Shown here: piece by piece, positions 12,010 to 23,098 of the stretch
Layout of the letters: every line of letters begins with the position of its first letter
How positions within the stretch are numbered: the stretch's first letter is position 1
Assembly (NCBI GenBank): GCA_963669155.1
Contig: OZ022576.1
Span: 35,229,555-35,293,554, forward strand
Source of the DNA: Arbacia lixula
Taxonomy: Eukaryota > Echinodermata > Echinoidea > Arbacioida > Arbaciidae
Length of the DNA stretch: 64,000 bases
Direction: 5' to 3'
The notes under the pieces: model-generated
Databases searched by the model: none
Told to the model about the DNA's origin: nothing
The model's input: only the letters and a program-made list of their open reading frames with translations
Program-made: the position numbers and the translations under genes

Positions 12010-12464
12010 AAGGGGGAGTTCACCCCAAAATTTAGTTTGTTTCAATAAAAGCTGAAATATGAAAGAAACATATAAGTGAAGGTTTGAAGAAAATTGGTCA
12101 AAGGAACAGAAAGGATTTTGATTTTAAAATTTTTGATTTTGTGACGTTACATGCAAGTTGCTTTCCCATATTATGTGTACTACTTTTTCCATAAATTGTC
12201 TTTTTTGTTCTTTGAAAAAGGAATACATTCTTTTCATAGCGATATGTGTGTAAAAACGAGTGTGTAATGATATATAAATCGCACAGGTGAAATGGTAAAT
12301 ATCCTTTTGAGAAAGGTCGTGACGTGACGTCACAAAATCAAAGCTTTAAAATCAAATAACCTTCTTTTCCTTTGCCCGATTTTCGTGCAAACTTCACTGG
12401 TTTGTTCCTTTCAATTGTCTCTTTTAATTGAAACCAAAATAATATACAGAATGAACTATCCCTT
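12010..12464. mobile_element. Inverted-repeat element just downstream of the brambleberry stop codon
   Basis: The left end (AAGGGGGAGTTCACCCCAAA, continuing to TTTCAATAAAAG) is matched in inverse by the right end (CTTTTAATTGAAACC to GAACTATCCCTT) with some mismatches. Inside, a second inverted pair (TTTTGATTTTAAAATTT with a GTGACGTTAC neighbour, versus GACGTCACAAAATCAAAGC) continues the symmetry. It is about 455 bp, has no coding capacity, and begins ~40 bp after the stop codon, so it probably forms part of the 3'UTR. Confidence 0.75.
12044..12049 (+). promoter_or_regulatory. Candidate polyadenylation signal (AATAAA) for brambleberry
   Basis: AATAAA lies 75 nt after the stop codon. It is inside the left terminal repeat of the 12010-12464 element, so if used the mRNA end is supplied by the element. 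Other signals further downstream are possible. Confidence 0.35.
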
Positions 12465-12489
12465 GAACTCTCTCGATACCCAGAGCGTG

Positions 12490-12735
12490 GAGAGACCATT
12501 GATTTATAGCATAATTGGAGCCCATGAAATTCTTACGGTTAAAAGGGTGCATAGTCTGTATTCATGGAAGTGCGAGCATTTGCTGGTCTTCATTCTATTA
12601 CAAACAGGCCGTGATGAGACCATTGATTTATAGCATAATTGGAGCCCATGAAATTCAGAGGGTTAAAAGGGTGCATAGACTGTATTCGGTAGTGCAAGCA
12701 TTTGCTGGTCTTCATTATATTACAAACAGTTCTAG
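12490..12735 (+). repeat. Tandem duplication, unit ~124 bp, two copies
   Basis: The segment from GAGACCATTGATTTATAGC to the TTACAAACAG motif occurs at about 12490-12613 and again at 12614-12735 with a few substitutions and a small indel. It is non-coding and lies in the possible distal 3'UTR of the brambleberry gene. Confidence 0.9.
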
Positions 12736-13568
12736 AAGACTTGAGCCAACGAGAGATCAAGCCAACTTATGGGGAAAATTTGCGAGTAGGCTGAGCAAAG
12801 AGCTAGACTGTGTAGTGTTTATATACAGATGTAGCATTATAGTACAGAGTGTGGCCAGCATTTGTGAAGCATCTTCCCAGATCCGATAGTAGACCATAAG
12901 TTTTCTCATTGGTTGAACAGTACTTCACTTGGGATATTTTGTTTTTTATTTAGTGTCCAGTTTACAAAGGAGTTCTGCAAATGTTTATTTTGGAGGTACC
13001 AATCATTATTTTTTGTTTTGTGTACAACTTTTAATTGTCATTTCTATTGATAATTTGAGGACTTGGCCGATAACAATGAATATTTGAATATGTAAGCATG
13101 TGTGCAATTTTGGGCTTTGTTTAATGTCCCATAGGCATTGTAATTATTTAAGTACTAGTCTCAGGTTCTCAACAGACCAAAGCCATGGTATGATCAAACA
13201 TTTATAGGAACTTATTTTTGTTATATCTTTTAATGACAGTACTGCAGTAGCAACACAATTATGAGCGTGATAAAATGTACAATGGACAGTATTATATAAG
13301 TCAACCAGAGTACTACTGATCTACTTTAATCTCATGCACACAATCTTGACAAAGGCGATCTATAATGTTTCTTCAATGCAAAGTTTCAAGATTTACAGGC
13401 GTATACGTCCACATCTTCAGTTTTGCACTGAATTGTAATTTACACAAAAGTATACCATAAATAAGAGCACATCCCATAACTTTTGGTTCTAAGTAGAGAT
13501 CCCAGGTTCACACATGTCCAATTTGTCAGTGTGTGGCTTATACAGTGTGGACCTTGCTAGCTTTTAAT
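12736..13568. other. Intergenic DNA, nothing assigned
   Basis: AT-rich sequence between the tandem duplication and the LTR element. No coding frame, tRNA-like fold or repeat was recognised. Confidence 0.55.
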
Positions 13569-13933
13569 TGTGACACAATTAGTTGGAGTTGTCTCTTTTT
13601 TATTCCTTACACCATGAAAGAAAACCCTGGCTATAATAACCTGCTGCCCATCATGTCTCAGAAACGGACCAACGGAGTAATGAGCTCCTTTAAGGCTCCG
13701 GCATTGAGTTAAGGCGATTTTTCAGCAACTTCCAAGCAAGAGTAGTGGTCTCTTTGTCACAGGGGTAAAACAATGGCTGCTCTCTCATTGCAAGGGTGAA
13801 ACAAGGGGGGCTTATCAAATATGCAAATTAGGCTTCTGGGACTCATCCACTCTTACATTGGGGGGGGGGGGGGGATATTTGGAGGGACTTTTGTGCCCTG
13901 TAACATAACAGTGACAAACTGCCCTGTTACACA
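13569..13933 (-). repeat. LTR (3' LTR of the Gypsy element)
   Basis: Pairs with 19324-19708. It lacks ~20 bp near its outer end that the other LTR carries between two ACAC motifs, and has an expanded poly-G run at about 13859-13874. The two LTRs differ at roughly 15 aligned positions by eye. Confidence 0.92.
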
Positions 13934-13993
13934 GTTCCCTGCTTGAATATTACTATCCCAGCAATTCACCTCAACAATACTTATCATTAACAT

Positions 13994-15017
13994 TTACATA
14001 ATCATCAAGTTAGATTGAGCAAAAGCTGCTAAAACACTTTGATCCACATTATTAACACCATTTGATTGAATTGATTCACTTAAAGTAGATCTGGGCAGGT
14101 TATGAGGGTTAGGGTTGTGCCCAGCAGTGGTCCTAGATGACCTTCTCAATTCACGTTCTACAGGTGGGTTGTTAGTACATGTATTAGGTAATTCATCTAT
14201 ATCGATATTAGATGGTTCCTCAGGGTCAACATCGGTTATTTCAGCATCATTAGGAATATCAGGGGTCAAAGTGACTTCTGTCTCTCCACCATTCATTGGG
14301 GAGCTGGGAGTTGAGACTGGGTCATCCGATACCTGAACTTCTGGCAATGCACCATCTGCACTGTTCTCCACATCACATCCACCCGACTGTGGAATAGTCA
14401 AAGGATCCTGCGACTCATTGGCATCTTCCTCAGGCGTAGGGATAGGTTCCCTTTTCCTGGGTGCCACCTTTGAGGCTTGACACAACATAGATGCCATCCT
14501 CCAAATCGCTCTCCGGATCCTCTCCTGATGATGGGAGATCTTGAGTTTGTTGCTGCAGTTCAGTGGTTCTGCCTTGGATATGATCAGGAGCAACATCTTC
14601 GACTAACTCTCTAGAGTCGAGGAGTCCACCTCTATGAAACGTCCTGTGTTCACCATCATTAACCGGCTCTACAACATATGTATGGCCTCCAGTGTCAAGT
14701 CTCCCAACAACTTTGTGTGGTTCTGGATTCCAGGCATCCTGGATCTTATTTCGGCCTATTACATGATTCCTCAGGAAGACTCTGGCACCTATAGGGAGAT
14801 TAATGTCGTTAGCCTTAGCATTCCTAATTTCCCTTCTCCTTAGCGCCTCTTTCTCCGTCCTTTCTGAAACCATCTCGAATGCCTGGGTTAGCCTCTCATG
14901 GTGTTCTGCAATCCAGTCGCTCACTTCACCTGCACCGTCGATGTCTGGGTTCAGTCTAAGTAGGTGATCTACTGGGAGAACTGGGTCCCTACCAAAGAAC
15001 AGGTAGTGTGGGGCCAT
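13994..15017 (-). pseudogene. Gypsy integrase C-terminal region and polyprotein tail
   Basis: Two overlapping minus-strand frames. The upstream one (15017-14430) starts in the [18 protein letters not shown] segment usual just after the integrase core. It then has ERTEKEALRRREIRNAK and a GARVFLRNHVIG..AWNPEPHKVVGR segment resembling the Gypsy integrase C-terminal module. The other (14596-13994) is an acidic, Pro/Ser-rich tail ending RRSSRTTAGHNPNPHNLPRS, a common end of Gypsy polyproteins. A frameshift near 14450-14590 separates them. Confidence 0.82.
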
Positions 15018-16010
15018 TTGCGTTTCTTTTCTGAAGGGTGGGTGCGTAACCTATCATGAAGGGTGCGGTTGAAACTTTCGCATTGTCCATTGCTCTCAGG
15101 GTGATATGCGGTCGTCCTACTATTTGCAATACCATAAACGTTTCAAAGTTCTTTGATTACCCTACATTCAAAGTTCCGTCCTTGGTAGCTATGGATATGT
15201 TCCAGGACACCATATCGGACGAACCACTCTTTCACTAGAACACGTGCGACAGTGACAGCTTTCTGGTCCTTGGTAGGTATGGCTTGAGTAAACTTGGTAA
15301 AGACATCAGTCAGAACAGGCACATTCTCTGTTCCATTGCTACTCTTGTCCAGCAAGGTGAAATCCATGGCTAGAACTTCCAATGGCCTTGCAGCAGTCAA
15401 TGAACCGATGGTGGGATGGAAACGCTTCCCTCCTTTAGATAACATGCATCTTTCACATGTCTGACAGTACTTTACAATGTCTCCAGCCATACCTGGCCAG
15501 TAACATCTCTTCCTTACTAAAGCCAAAGTTTTCTCCATAGCCTGGTGTCTTGCCCGGTCATGGACTGCTTGTAACACCTGGGATTTGAAAGAGCTGGGAA
15601 GAATAAGTTGTCTAACTTCTCTCCCATGTTCAATGATGGTCCGATAGAGGACACCATCCTCCTCCTTGGTCCTCCTCCAGGAGCTCAACAGTTTGTGGGC
15701 TGCATTTGTTTCTTTCATCAGGAGACGCTTAGATGGAGGATGTGTAGTTCTCCAATAGAAGTGAAGTCTACTGATATCTTCGCCTGCCAGTTGTAGCTGC
15801 TTGAGTTCCTCCTTGGATATAGAGGGGAGTGGAGAAATGGTTCCAGGCTCGGTCCTCCCAGACCTGACGTGGACTTCGTTTACATAGGCTCTATGCATTC
15901 CCTTGAACACCTTAGTGCAAACGTCAGGGAGAATTGGAGTAGAAGTCTCAAGTGGGGTTGGTACTGGATGGGCGGTGGTTTCCATTACTCTAGCATAAGT
16001 GATGTCCTCA
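15018..16010 (-). pseudogene. Gypsy integrase core (broken)
   Basis: The minus-strand frame shows the HHCC zinc finger (VHDRARHQAMEKTLALVRKR and then YCQTCERCM). It continues into the catalytic core: first Asp in VLAMDFTLLD, and FTKFTQAIPTKDQKAVTVA. The second catalytic Asp position reads HSYQGRNFE, with Tyr where Asp is expected. An in-frame TGA (about 15143-15145) ends the frame before the [11 protein letters not shown] segment carrying the Glu. Sequence between that segment and PHYLFFGR is also shortened. The protein would be inactive. Confidence 0.87.
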
Positions 16011-16089
16011 CCATGACATGTCTTCCGACTGAGGGCGTCAGCATTGCCGTTGCTTTTTGCGGACCTGTTCTTGATCTTGAAGTTGAACT

Positions 16090-17290
16090 GGGCTAGTTCA
16101 GCAGCCCATTGCATCTCCATTGCTCCTAGTTTGGCTGATGTTTGGAGGTAGCTAAGCGGATTGTTATTGGTGTATACTTCAAACTCTGAGCCGATCATTA
16201 TGCCCATAAATTTCTGAGAAATAGCCCAACGTAAAGCTTACAGCTCAAGCTTCATGCTGGAATAATTTTGCATATTCCTTTACTTGGGTTTCAGCCTTCT
16301 ACTGGCGTATGCAATAATAACCTTCTTCTCCCCTTGCATCTGTGACAGAACTGTGCCAAGACCAAGTAAGCTGGCATTAGTCTCTACGATGAATGGTAGA
16401 TGGAAATCCGGATAACCGAGTAAGGGTGCGGAGGTCAACTTCTCCTTCAAGGCCAGGAAAGAATCTTCGCATGATGACGTCCACCTTTCTGTGACACTGA
16501 CTGACTTGTTATGCTTCCTTTTCTTCTTGGACGTACCATCTTCAGTTTTCTTGAGGAGATTATGCAGAGGTGCTGCTATCCGGGCATATCCTTTGACAAA
16601 CCTCCTGTAGTAACCCGCTAAGCCAAGGAAGCCACGTTGTTGGTCGAGCCCATTCCTGTATAGCTTTAACCTTATCATCATTCGGTACCGTACCTTCCTC
16701 AGAGACATGTCCAAGGTAATGCACTGTTTGGTGAAACAGATGACACTTTTCTGGCTTTACCTTGAGATTGAGATTTGACAATCGTGAGAGAACAGTCTCT
16801 AACCTGCTAAGGGTCTCTTCAAATATAGATCCGAATACAAGAATGTCATCGAGATATACAAGTAGGTACTGGAAGTTGAGATCACCGAATGCCTTGTCCA
16901 TCAACCTCATGAAGGTGGCCGGGGCGTTGCATAGACCAAAACGCATCTGAGTGCACTCGTATAGCCCTCCGGTTCCTGTTCGGAATGCTGTCTTCTCGAT
17001 GTCTTCTTCGGCGACAGGTAGTTGGTGGAAGCCACGAGCGAGATCCAGACTGCAAAAGTACTTTGCTCCCTTAAGTACCTGCAGGGCCTCCTGAATCCTT
17101 GGAAGAGGATATGCATCCTTTTGTGTCTTGGCATTTAGCAAACGGTAGTCCACGCAAATTCGATGTGTGCCATCCTTCTTTTTGACGATGACTATGGGCG
17201 ACGCATATTGACTTGACGACTCCCTTATTATTCCACGATCCATTGACTTACTTAGGTATTCCCGCACTTTATCCCAGTGGTGTGGGGAAT
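16090..17290 (-). pseudogene. Gypsy reverse transcriptase and RNase H (frameshifted)
   Basis: The reverse transcriptase is clear on the minus strand from ~17267: GIIRESSSQYASPIVIVKKK, RICVDYRLLNAKT, FCSLDLARGFHQL, FGLCNAPATFMRLMD and the active-site box LVYLDDILVFG. A frameshift near 16640 breaks the thumb, and the next frame resumes GFLGLAGYYRRFVKGYARIA. In RNase H the usual ETDAS box reads ETNAS, so the first catalytic Asp is Asn. RNase H ends through LSYLQTSAKLGAMEMQWAAE and NADALSRK near 16020-16150. Confidence 0.92.
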
Positions 17291-17346
17291 CCTCCGATAC
17301 GGAATCTTTATTGGTCTGTCGTCTTCAGTCACAATTTTGTGGCTCA

Positions 17347-18125
17347 TCATGTCACAGAAACCAATGTCATCTTCGTCTTTGCTAAATGTCGTGTTGTATT
17401 TGGCTGATGTTGCGATTCATCTAGTGAACCAACGTCCATTTTTGCGGATTTTAGTGCTAAAATTGGGGTCTTTGTTTGTAGATATACATCTTTGTCACCG
17501 AAATTTGCAACTTGCATGGGAACTCTACCTTTGTCATCCACAGTTACCAGGGCAGCCCTGAAGGCCACCCCCTGTGGTAGTTTCACTACACAGGACACAT
17601 GACGCTCAAGTAGAACTGTCCGATGCTGACCCACTGTGGTTGGTTGACATGATCCCTCGATGACAGTGATCGTGCAGGGATTAAAACTGCACGGTTTCCC
17701 GCTACTCTAACTGTCCTGATGTCGGGCATAGGCTTGTATACTGCAAGTGTGTAGAGTAGGCTGGCTTGTATGGATGTGTTCCCCAATGATTCAGTGATCT
17801 TTTGTACGTACTGGCTTCCATGCATGGTCTGGAGCTCCTTTTGAATGTCCCTTAGAACATTGGAACCCAGCACCACTGGAATTTTGAATTGTCTAGTTTC
17901 CACAGGGGTGTTTATAAGGTCTTTCACAACTAGAAACCCTAGGTTGTTGAATTTGTGATTCCATATATTTAAAGGGAGCTCGATGTACCCAATAAAGGGA
18001 ATGTCCATCCCATGTGAGGCAGAGATTTGTATGAAAGCCGACATGTCCACTAACTCAAAATCCTGAGCTAGATTTTCCCTGAAGCTCTCTGTCACTGTCG
18101 AGACTTCAGCTCCAGTGTCGGTCAA
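17347..18125 (-). pseudogene. Gypsy aspartic protease region
   Basis: The minus-strand frame begins with LTDTGAEVSTV, the aspartic protease box (DTGA). It runs ~180 residues with HGMDIPFIGYIELPL, FLVVKDL and VVLGSNVLRDI, typical of Gypsy protease domains. A frame change near 17600 separates it from the linker (17634-17347) leading to reverse transcriptase. It lies between gag and RT as expected. Confidence 0.82.
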
Positions 18126-18175
18126 ACACCTAACCTCTGTCCCACTTAGCTTGATGCTAACTTCCGGACACTCCC

Positions 18176-19019
18176 CTACTGGATTTTGGTCTGTTGTGCG
18201 GCGAGCTGTTCTTCTTGCTTCCAGATTGTGGAGTTGAAGGTCCCCTCAACAGTTGCCTCCCTTACGGCTGCCTCCTGTTTCATCTTCAGCTTGCCCTTCC
18301 CCATGATCTTGATGAGGTGATCGCAGGTGTCGAAAAAGGAGAGCTGAGGTTTATCGCTAGACAACCTCCTCAGCTCCATCTGTACAGCTTCCTCATTGAT
18401 AGCCTCAGCGAGCCTGTTCTTACTTTTGAGGGAGGGATCAAGGGATACCATTCGGTCAAAGAGCTTTACAAGCTCAAGGGAGAGGGAAACTATATCTTCC
18501 CCATCCATCTGTCGGTATCCGTAAAACCGCAGGTTACTGGCATCCCTGAAAACTTTCGACAAAACCTGGAAGATCTTACTGGGGCACTTGCACACATCCT
18601 CACCTCGACCAAGAATTTCTCGACTGGCCTTCCCTGCTAAATGCTCCATTATGAAAGCAGCCTGTTCGTCTTCATGTAAACTCTTCAAAGCCATCACCAT
18701 CTGTGCGTCCTCAATTCAAATCTTCGGCAGAAGGATCACACGCCTTTTCTGGTCTCCCAGCAAATCTATCGAGTTTCCGCCCCGCAGAAATGTACAATGT
18801 CCTAGGCATACCTTGGTCTGTTTTATGAAGAGAGGGTGATGTCTCCTTCGTGTCTTCATCTAAGACGGCCGGCTTTCCCTGGGCATCCAGGAGCTTCCTC
18901 ACTTCATCCTTTGCAGCCTGTGCCTCTACCTTCGCTGAAGTGACCTCAGCCTCCTTCTGCTCCATTGCCGCCTTCGTCTCCATCATCTTCTCCATATGTG
19001 CGAGACGCTTTGCAGACAT
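18176..19019 (-). pseudogene. Gypsy gag-like region
   Basis: From the ATG at 19019 the first ~100 residues are a Lys/Glu/Ala-rich coiled coil (MSAKRLAHMEKMMETKAAME). A break near 18711 separates it from a second frame (18700-18176), which reads a capsid-like helical domain (ALKSLHEDEQAAFIMEHLAG, ILGRGEDV, FYGYRQMDGEDIVSLSLELV, AINEEAVQMELRRL). No CCHC zinc knuckle was seen. The placement just before the protease supports gag; the domain subtype is inferred. Confidence 0.72.
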
Positions 19020-19323
19020 AATGAGAGATGAATTAAACCACAGATAAGAGAACACAAATTTAAGTAAAATAACCAAACTAACTGAAAAGTGGAATAATTT
19101 GATTAAATTACGTGCACTAATTAATTATCATATACCGTTGCGGGCCGGGGGTCGTCAGTGGGGACCTTGGGGTCGCGTCAGCATCACAGCGGGTAGAGGG
19201 CAGTGTCGTCCCTGGGATCTTCCGGGCAGCACATGGGGTAGAGCGTCATCCAGCGATCCGGTGTCTGCTTCATAGCCAGGGTTTGGTGTATGTGTCGGGA
19301 ATATCCTGTCCGTGACGCCAATT

Positions 19324-19708
19324 TGTGACACAGGAAATATCACTTGAACACAATTGGTTGGAGTTGTCTCTTTTTTATTCCTTACACCAGGAAAGAAAAC
19401 CCTGGCTATAATAACCTGCTACCTATCATGTCTCAGGAACGGACCGACGGAGTAATGAGCTCCTTTAAGGCTCCGGCATCGAGTTTAGGTGATTTTTCAG
19501 CAACTTCCAAGCAAAAGTAGTGGTCTCTTTGTCACAGGGGTAAAACAATGGCTGCTCTCTCTTTGCCAAGGATGAAACAAGGGGGGCTTATCATCAAATA
19601 TGCAAATTAGGCTTCTGGGACTCATCCACTCTTACATTGGAGGGGGGGGATATTTGGAGGGACTTTTGCGCCCTGTAACATAGCAGTGACAAACTGCCCT
19701 GTTACACA
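19324..19708 (-). repeat. LTR (5' LTR of the Gypsy element)
   Basis: 385 bp, aligned along its length with 13569-13933. On the minus strand it starts TGTGTAACAGGGCAG or TGTAACAGGGCAG and ends GTGTCACA, fitting TG..CA termini. Confidence 0.92.
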
Positions 19709-19846
19709 ATATTGCTACTACTTTATCTGTGGGTACAATTCTGAAAAAAAATCTGAGGTAGCTTCACAAATACATTTTCATTTTTGTGTGCATATGAATC
19801 GAGTTCCTAACGCTAGGATTTACTATGTATATTGAAACAATATTTT

Positions 19847-20045
19847 AACAATTACCACGTATTAAAATGAACAGTGCTGACTCACTGTGGTACTGTTTGT
19901 CTGAATTGCCATTGTCAAATTTGATATGTATATTAATACAATGTGTAAACAAACACTGTGTACTATTTTCACGTATTCAAATGATCAGCGCTGGCTCACT
20001 CTGGTACTATTTGTCTCAATTTTCAATATCAAATACAATCATTAG
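19847..20045 (+). repeat. Imperfect tandem duplication, unit ~114 bp
   Basis: CACGTATT followed by a CAGTGCTGACTCACTGTGG-type segment at 19856 recurs at 19970 with about 15% differences by eye. It is non-coding spacer. Confidence 0.65.
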
Positions 20046-20285
20046 TTAAAAACATTTTCTTGTATTGCTTGTATATTTATTAAGCGGGAGTTTAGAGCAG
20101 AATGTTAAACGGTAAGAATGGCTTCCTACTTGATGTATATTAACGGCATTTTATATTTATACAGTACTGACATTGCTTCCCCCAATGCTTTTAAGATTAT
20201 ATGTACATATAAAACTGAGAGATAGTAGCTGTATAAAATGTGCATTATTCACATCTTCTTTTCTTCTCTTGAGGTATTTATATAA

Positions 20286-20287
<2 letters not shown>

Positions 20288-20330
<43 letters not shown>

Positions 20331-20460
20331 GGAGAGAGAGAAGGGAGTGAGAGAGAAGGGACAGAGAGAGAAGGGAGAGAGACAGACAGACAGAAAGAGA
20401 AGGGAGTGAGAGTGAGAAAGAGAGGGAGGGGGAGAGAGAGGCAAAGAGAGAGATTGCAAA
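20288..20460 (+). repeat. Microsatellite: (TG)n followed by (GA)-rich tract
   Basis: About 14 TG dinucleotides are followed by ~140 bp of GAGA/GGGA/GACA purine repeats. The long open frames across it on both strands are low-complexity artefacts. Confidence 0.95.
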
Positions 20461-22606
20461 AATAGAATTTGGTGCTCTGGGATGCAAGTGCATTACCTTA
20501 TGCATAAATACTTGAATGGCACATAAGATTTGCAAATGTGTTTTTTTTTTACTTATACATTGCCGAGATGTATTTCTTGTGTACTTTAGTCAGATATTCA
20601 TCTCAAAGGAAAGGTATGTCTCTTTCCTCATACATACAATGTCATCACAGCAATTATCACAATAGTTACAAGATCACTTGACTCTACACACTTACGTGTG
20701 TTTGCACCCATAGATAGCACACATATAACATCTTCCTCAGTCTTAATTACAGACATGTCACAAAAATATTTTCAAAATGAATTTGTTTAATCAATGCCCA
20801 TTATACTAGGTTTATTAAGATACTTGAGACAACAGATACACGCCATGGCAAGATATTTCAAATATAAATATTTATCATCATTCTTAATTCATGAACACAA
20901 TATCATAAGCATCCAAACAGTTTTCCTAAGTCAATATATTAACAGATACAAATGAAAAGGGTATTGATCATTACAGTACTTGTGCATGTCAAATAATGCA
21001 ATGAGAAATTGTGAGAGAAATCATGCTCATAATCCTCAACAGGGCATTTTTATAGTATCCATCTATACCAAACTAGCCTCAGCTCCCTGGTTGCATTCAG
21101 GTGCCTAACCAGTATTACTTCCTCCACTCAGTACAGTAGGATATACATATTAAACAAATATTTCAGGACAAAAGAAATACCTCAGCTTATAAAAGAAGAG
21201 CAACCAGTGAAAAGTGTTTAGGCTGTTGTTTCATACAAAATCATTTGCAGTTTAAGCTTGTGGTTACCCTGTTATGAGTAAGCACTTCTTGTCAGACTTT
21301 CATGGCCCATTCTTTCATCATGATTTGTTTGTCTTTTGATATCTAACAAACAAGATAATGACAATGCATAATTTGAAATACAGTCAATTACCAACAAAAG
21401 AATCAGGGAATGCACATTTTTCACTAATTAATTTGATATTTAACCACTTTCTTTAAATACATTATTTCATCTATAAACAACAATAAAGTAATACTTTTCA
21501 TTTCTTCTCTAAAAAAATGGTTGTTGTCACCATGGACCCTAGGGTCCCTGATGTCACACAGCGATATATTGTCTTCTCAGTATATAAGTATCGTTATTTC
21601 CTAGTGTGTGATACTCCCAAAATATAGCTGCCAGAGATGTGATATTATGTTGCTGCTACCAATCCAATCCAATAACAATTGGTTCAGATTGGCCCTCATT
21701 CACAACAGTGAGAGTTCAAACCATCACCTCTACCACCATGAATGTCTATTTTTAAATTTTATGAACACCATAGTACATGTACAACAATATGTCTATGAGA
21801 AAGACAGTGATGGTACAGATGCTCTCACTGATAAGGGCCCCGTTGCATAAAACTAACCATTAATGGTAACTTTGCCATCAATGGTAACTACCATGGTAAC
21901 ATTGCTCAACAGGCAATCAAATGAAAGGTTTCCATTGAAGTTGACATTGGTAACAAAGTTACCATCAATGGTAAGTTTTATGCAACAGGGCAAGGTGACA
22001 TTCCTGTGTAAAGCCTGCCACCATTCTATTGGTCTGCTGACTTGCGAGTATCAGTGAAATTCTATGGCAATGTGAGCAATACAGTGGAGGAAGAGATCAA
22101 CTTCCCAGTGTGATTGCAATCAAAAGCACTAGTTGCAATCTGTGCATGAGCAGACCATTGCTGGTAGAAAAGGACTTCAGATCAATGGCATTACTCACAG
22201 AATTCCCCCAAATGCCATACACACTACGGCAGAAAATAGCACCCTACATTTCAACTCTATGAAATTCTCTGCCCCAAATAAAAAAAACCCCAAATAAACA
22301 GAAGTCAGACAAGACATTTTAGTGGAGGTATTTCTTATATTGCAGAAGTAGTACTAAATCACTTGGGACGACTCATGCACATAAACAATTATCCATTTTA
22401 ATTCTCAATGCAATTCCTCTACTTTATTCAGTTTGCACTAAATACTGCATGTATTCTCATTCTGATATATAATACTTTACAAACACTGACAAATACTGAC
22501 CTTATACTGACATAGTACTATGTAGTTTTAATCATTCATTTTCCCCATTTTCCTAATTGTTATTTGTATGCATTGCATAAATCATATATGTGCGAGAACT
22601 AATACT
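20461..22606. other. AT-rich spacer downstream of CCDC115
   Basis: No coding exon recognised. Apart from the small palindromic element at 21836-21992 the sequence is unremarkable. Confidence 0.55.
21836..21992. mobile_element. Short palindromic element (GTTGCATAAAA family), copy 1
   Basis: The left end GGGCCCCGTTGCATAAAACT is inverted at the right end (AGTTTTATGCAACAGGGC). The inside repeats the GGTAAC/GTTACC motif on both strands. About 157 bp and non-coding. A relative lies at 28516-28634. Confidence 0.75.
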
Positions 22607-22612
22607 TTATTC
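22607..22612 (-). promoter_or_regulatory. Candidate polyadenylation signal for CCDC115
   Basis: TTTATT on the plus strand reads AATAAA on the minus strand, ~490 nt after the CCDC115 stop codon. It is the first AATAAA I see in that direction. Confidence 0.35.
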
Positions 22613-22617
22613 ATCAG

Positions 22618-22698
22618 GGGCCATTTTCATGAATCTTTTCTGGCCTAGCTAACTTTGGTAACTTGCTAGGATTAGCAATGTTTCATGAATATGGCCCA
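22618..22698. mobile_element. Short inverted-repeat element (GGGCCAT...ATGGCCC), copy 1
   Basis: GGGGCCATTTTCATGAATC at the left is mirrored by TTCATGAATATGGCCC at the right, ~80 bp apart. It shares the CCTAGCTA segment with 46504-46629. Confidence 0.6.
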
Positions 22699-22891
22699 AG
22701 ATTTATCATACAACTTAAATAACCATACAAATAGCCATCTGCGCATGTTGACACAGTGATGAAATCATTCACAACAGAAAGAGTTTGTGAAGTTTGTCAT
22801 TTAAATAATCATTCACAATGTACACAAAAACTAATGTTAGTATGGGAACATATTCTAAACTAACCTGTTAACCGCATTGTCTGTGTGACAA

Positions 22892-22981
22892 CATTAACTC
22901 TCTGTGTGCCAAGGGGTATTTTATCACCAGCAATACACCGAAATACCACAGTGGAGTATTTCATCTGGCACACTAAGAGTT
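22892..22981. repeat. Small inverted repeat in the CCDC115 3' region
   Basis: TTAACTCTCTGTGTGCCA is inverted as TGGCACACTAAGAGTTAA ~70 bp later, so the CCDC115 3'UTR could form a hairpin. Confidence 0.6.
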
Positions 22982-23098
22982 AAGAAATTGACACATATTG
23001 CTCCATATACACCATTCACCCACTCATATCCCTGTACAAGTTTACATCATACAAAAATACATAGAAATCTGTCTGGAATGTCACTCGCTCATCACACA

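Larger units (their letters stand above)
13569..19708 (-). mobile_element. Degraded Ty3/Gypsy LTR retrotransposon, minus strand
   Basis: Two LTRs in the same orientation bound ~5.4 kb of internal sequence. On the minus strand this reads gag, protease, reverse transcriptase, RNase H, integrase and a C-terminal tail, the Ty3/Gypsy order. Next to the upstream LTR the minus strand begins TTGGCGTCACGGACAGG (near 19300-19320), a candidate primer-binding site; its tRNA was not assigned. Several frameshifts, an in-frame stop and lost catalytic residues make the copy inactive. No matching target-site duplication was found (left flank TTAAT, right flank near 19709 ATATT). Confidence 0.93.

Noticed and set aside
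20157-20535. Long Ser/Leu-rich and Arg/Glu-rich frames
   Set aside because: Low-complexity translation of the TG/GA microsatellite.
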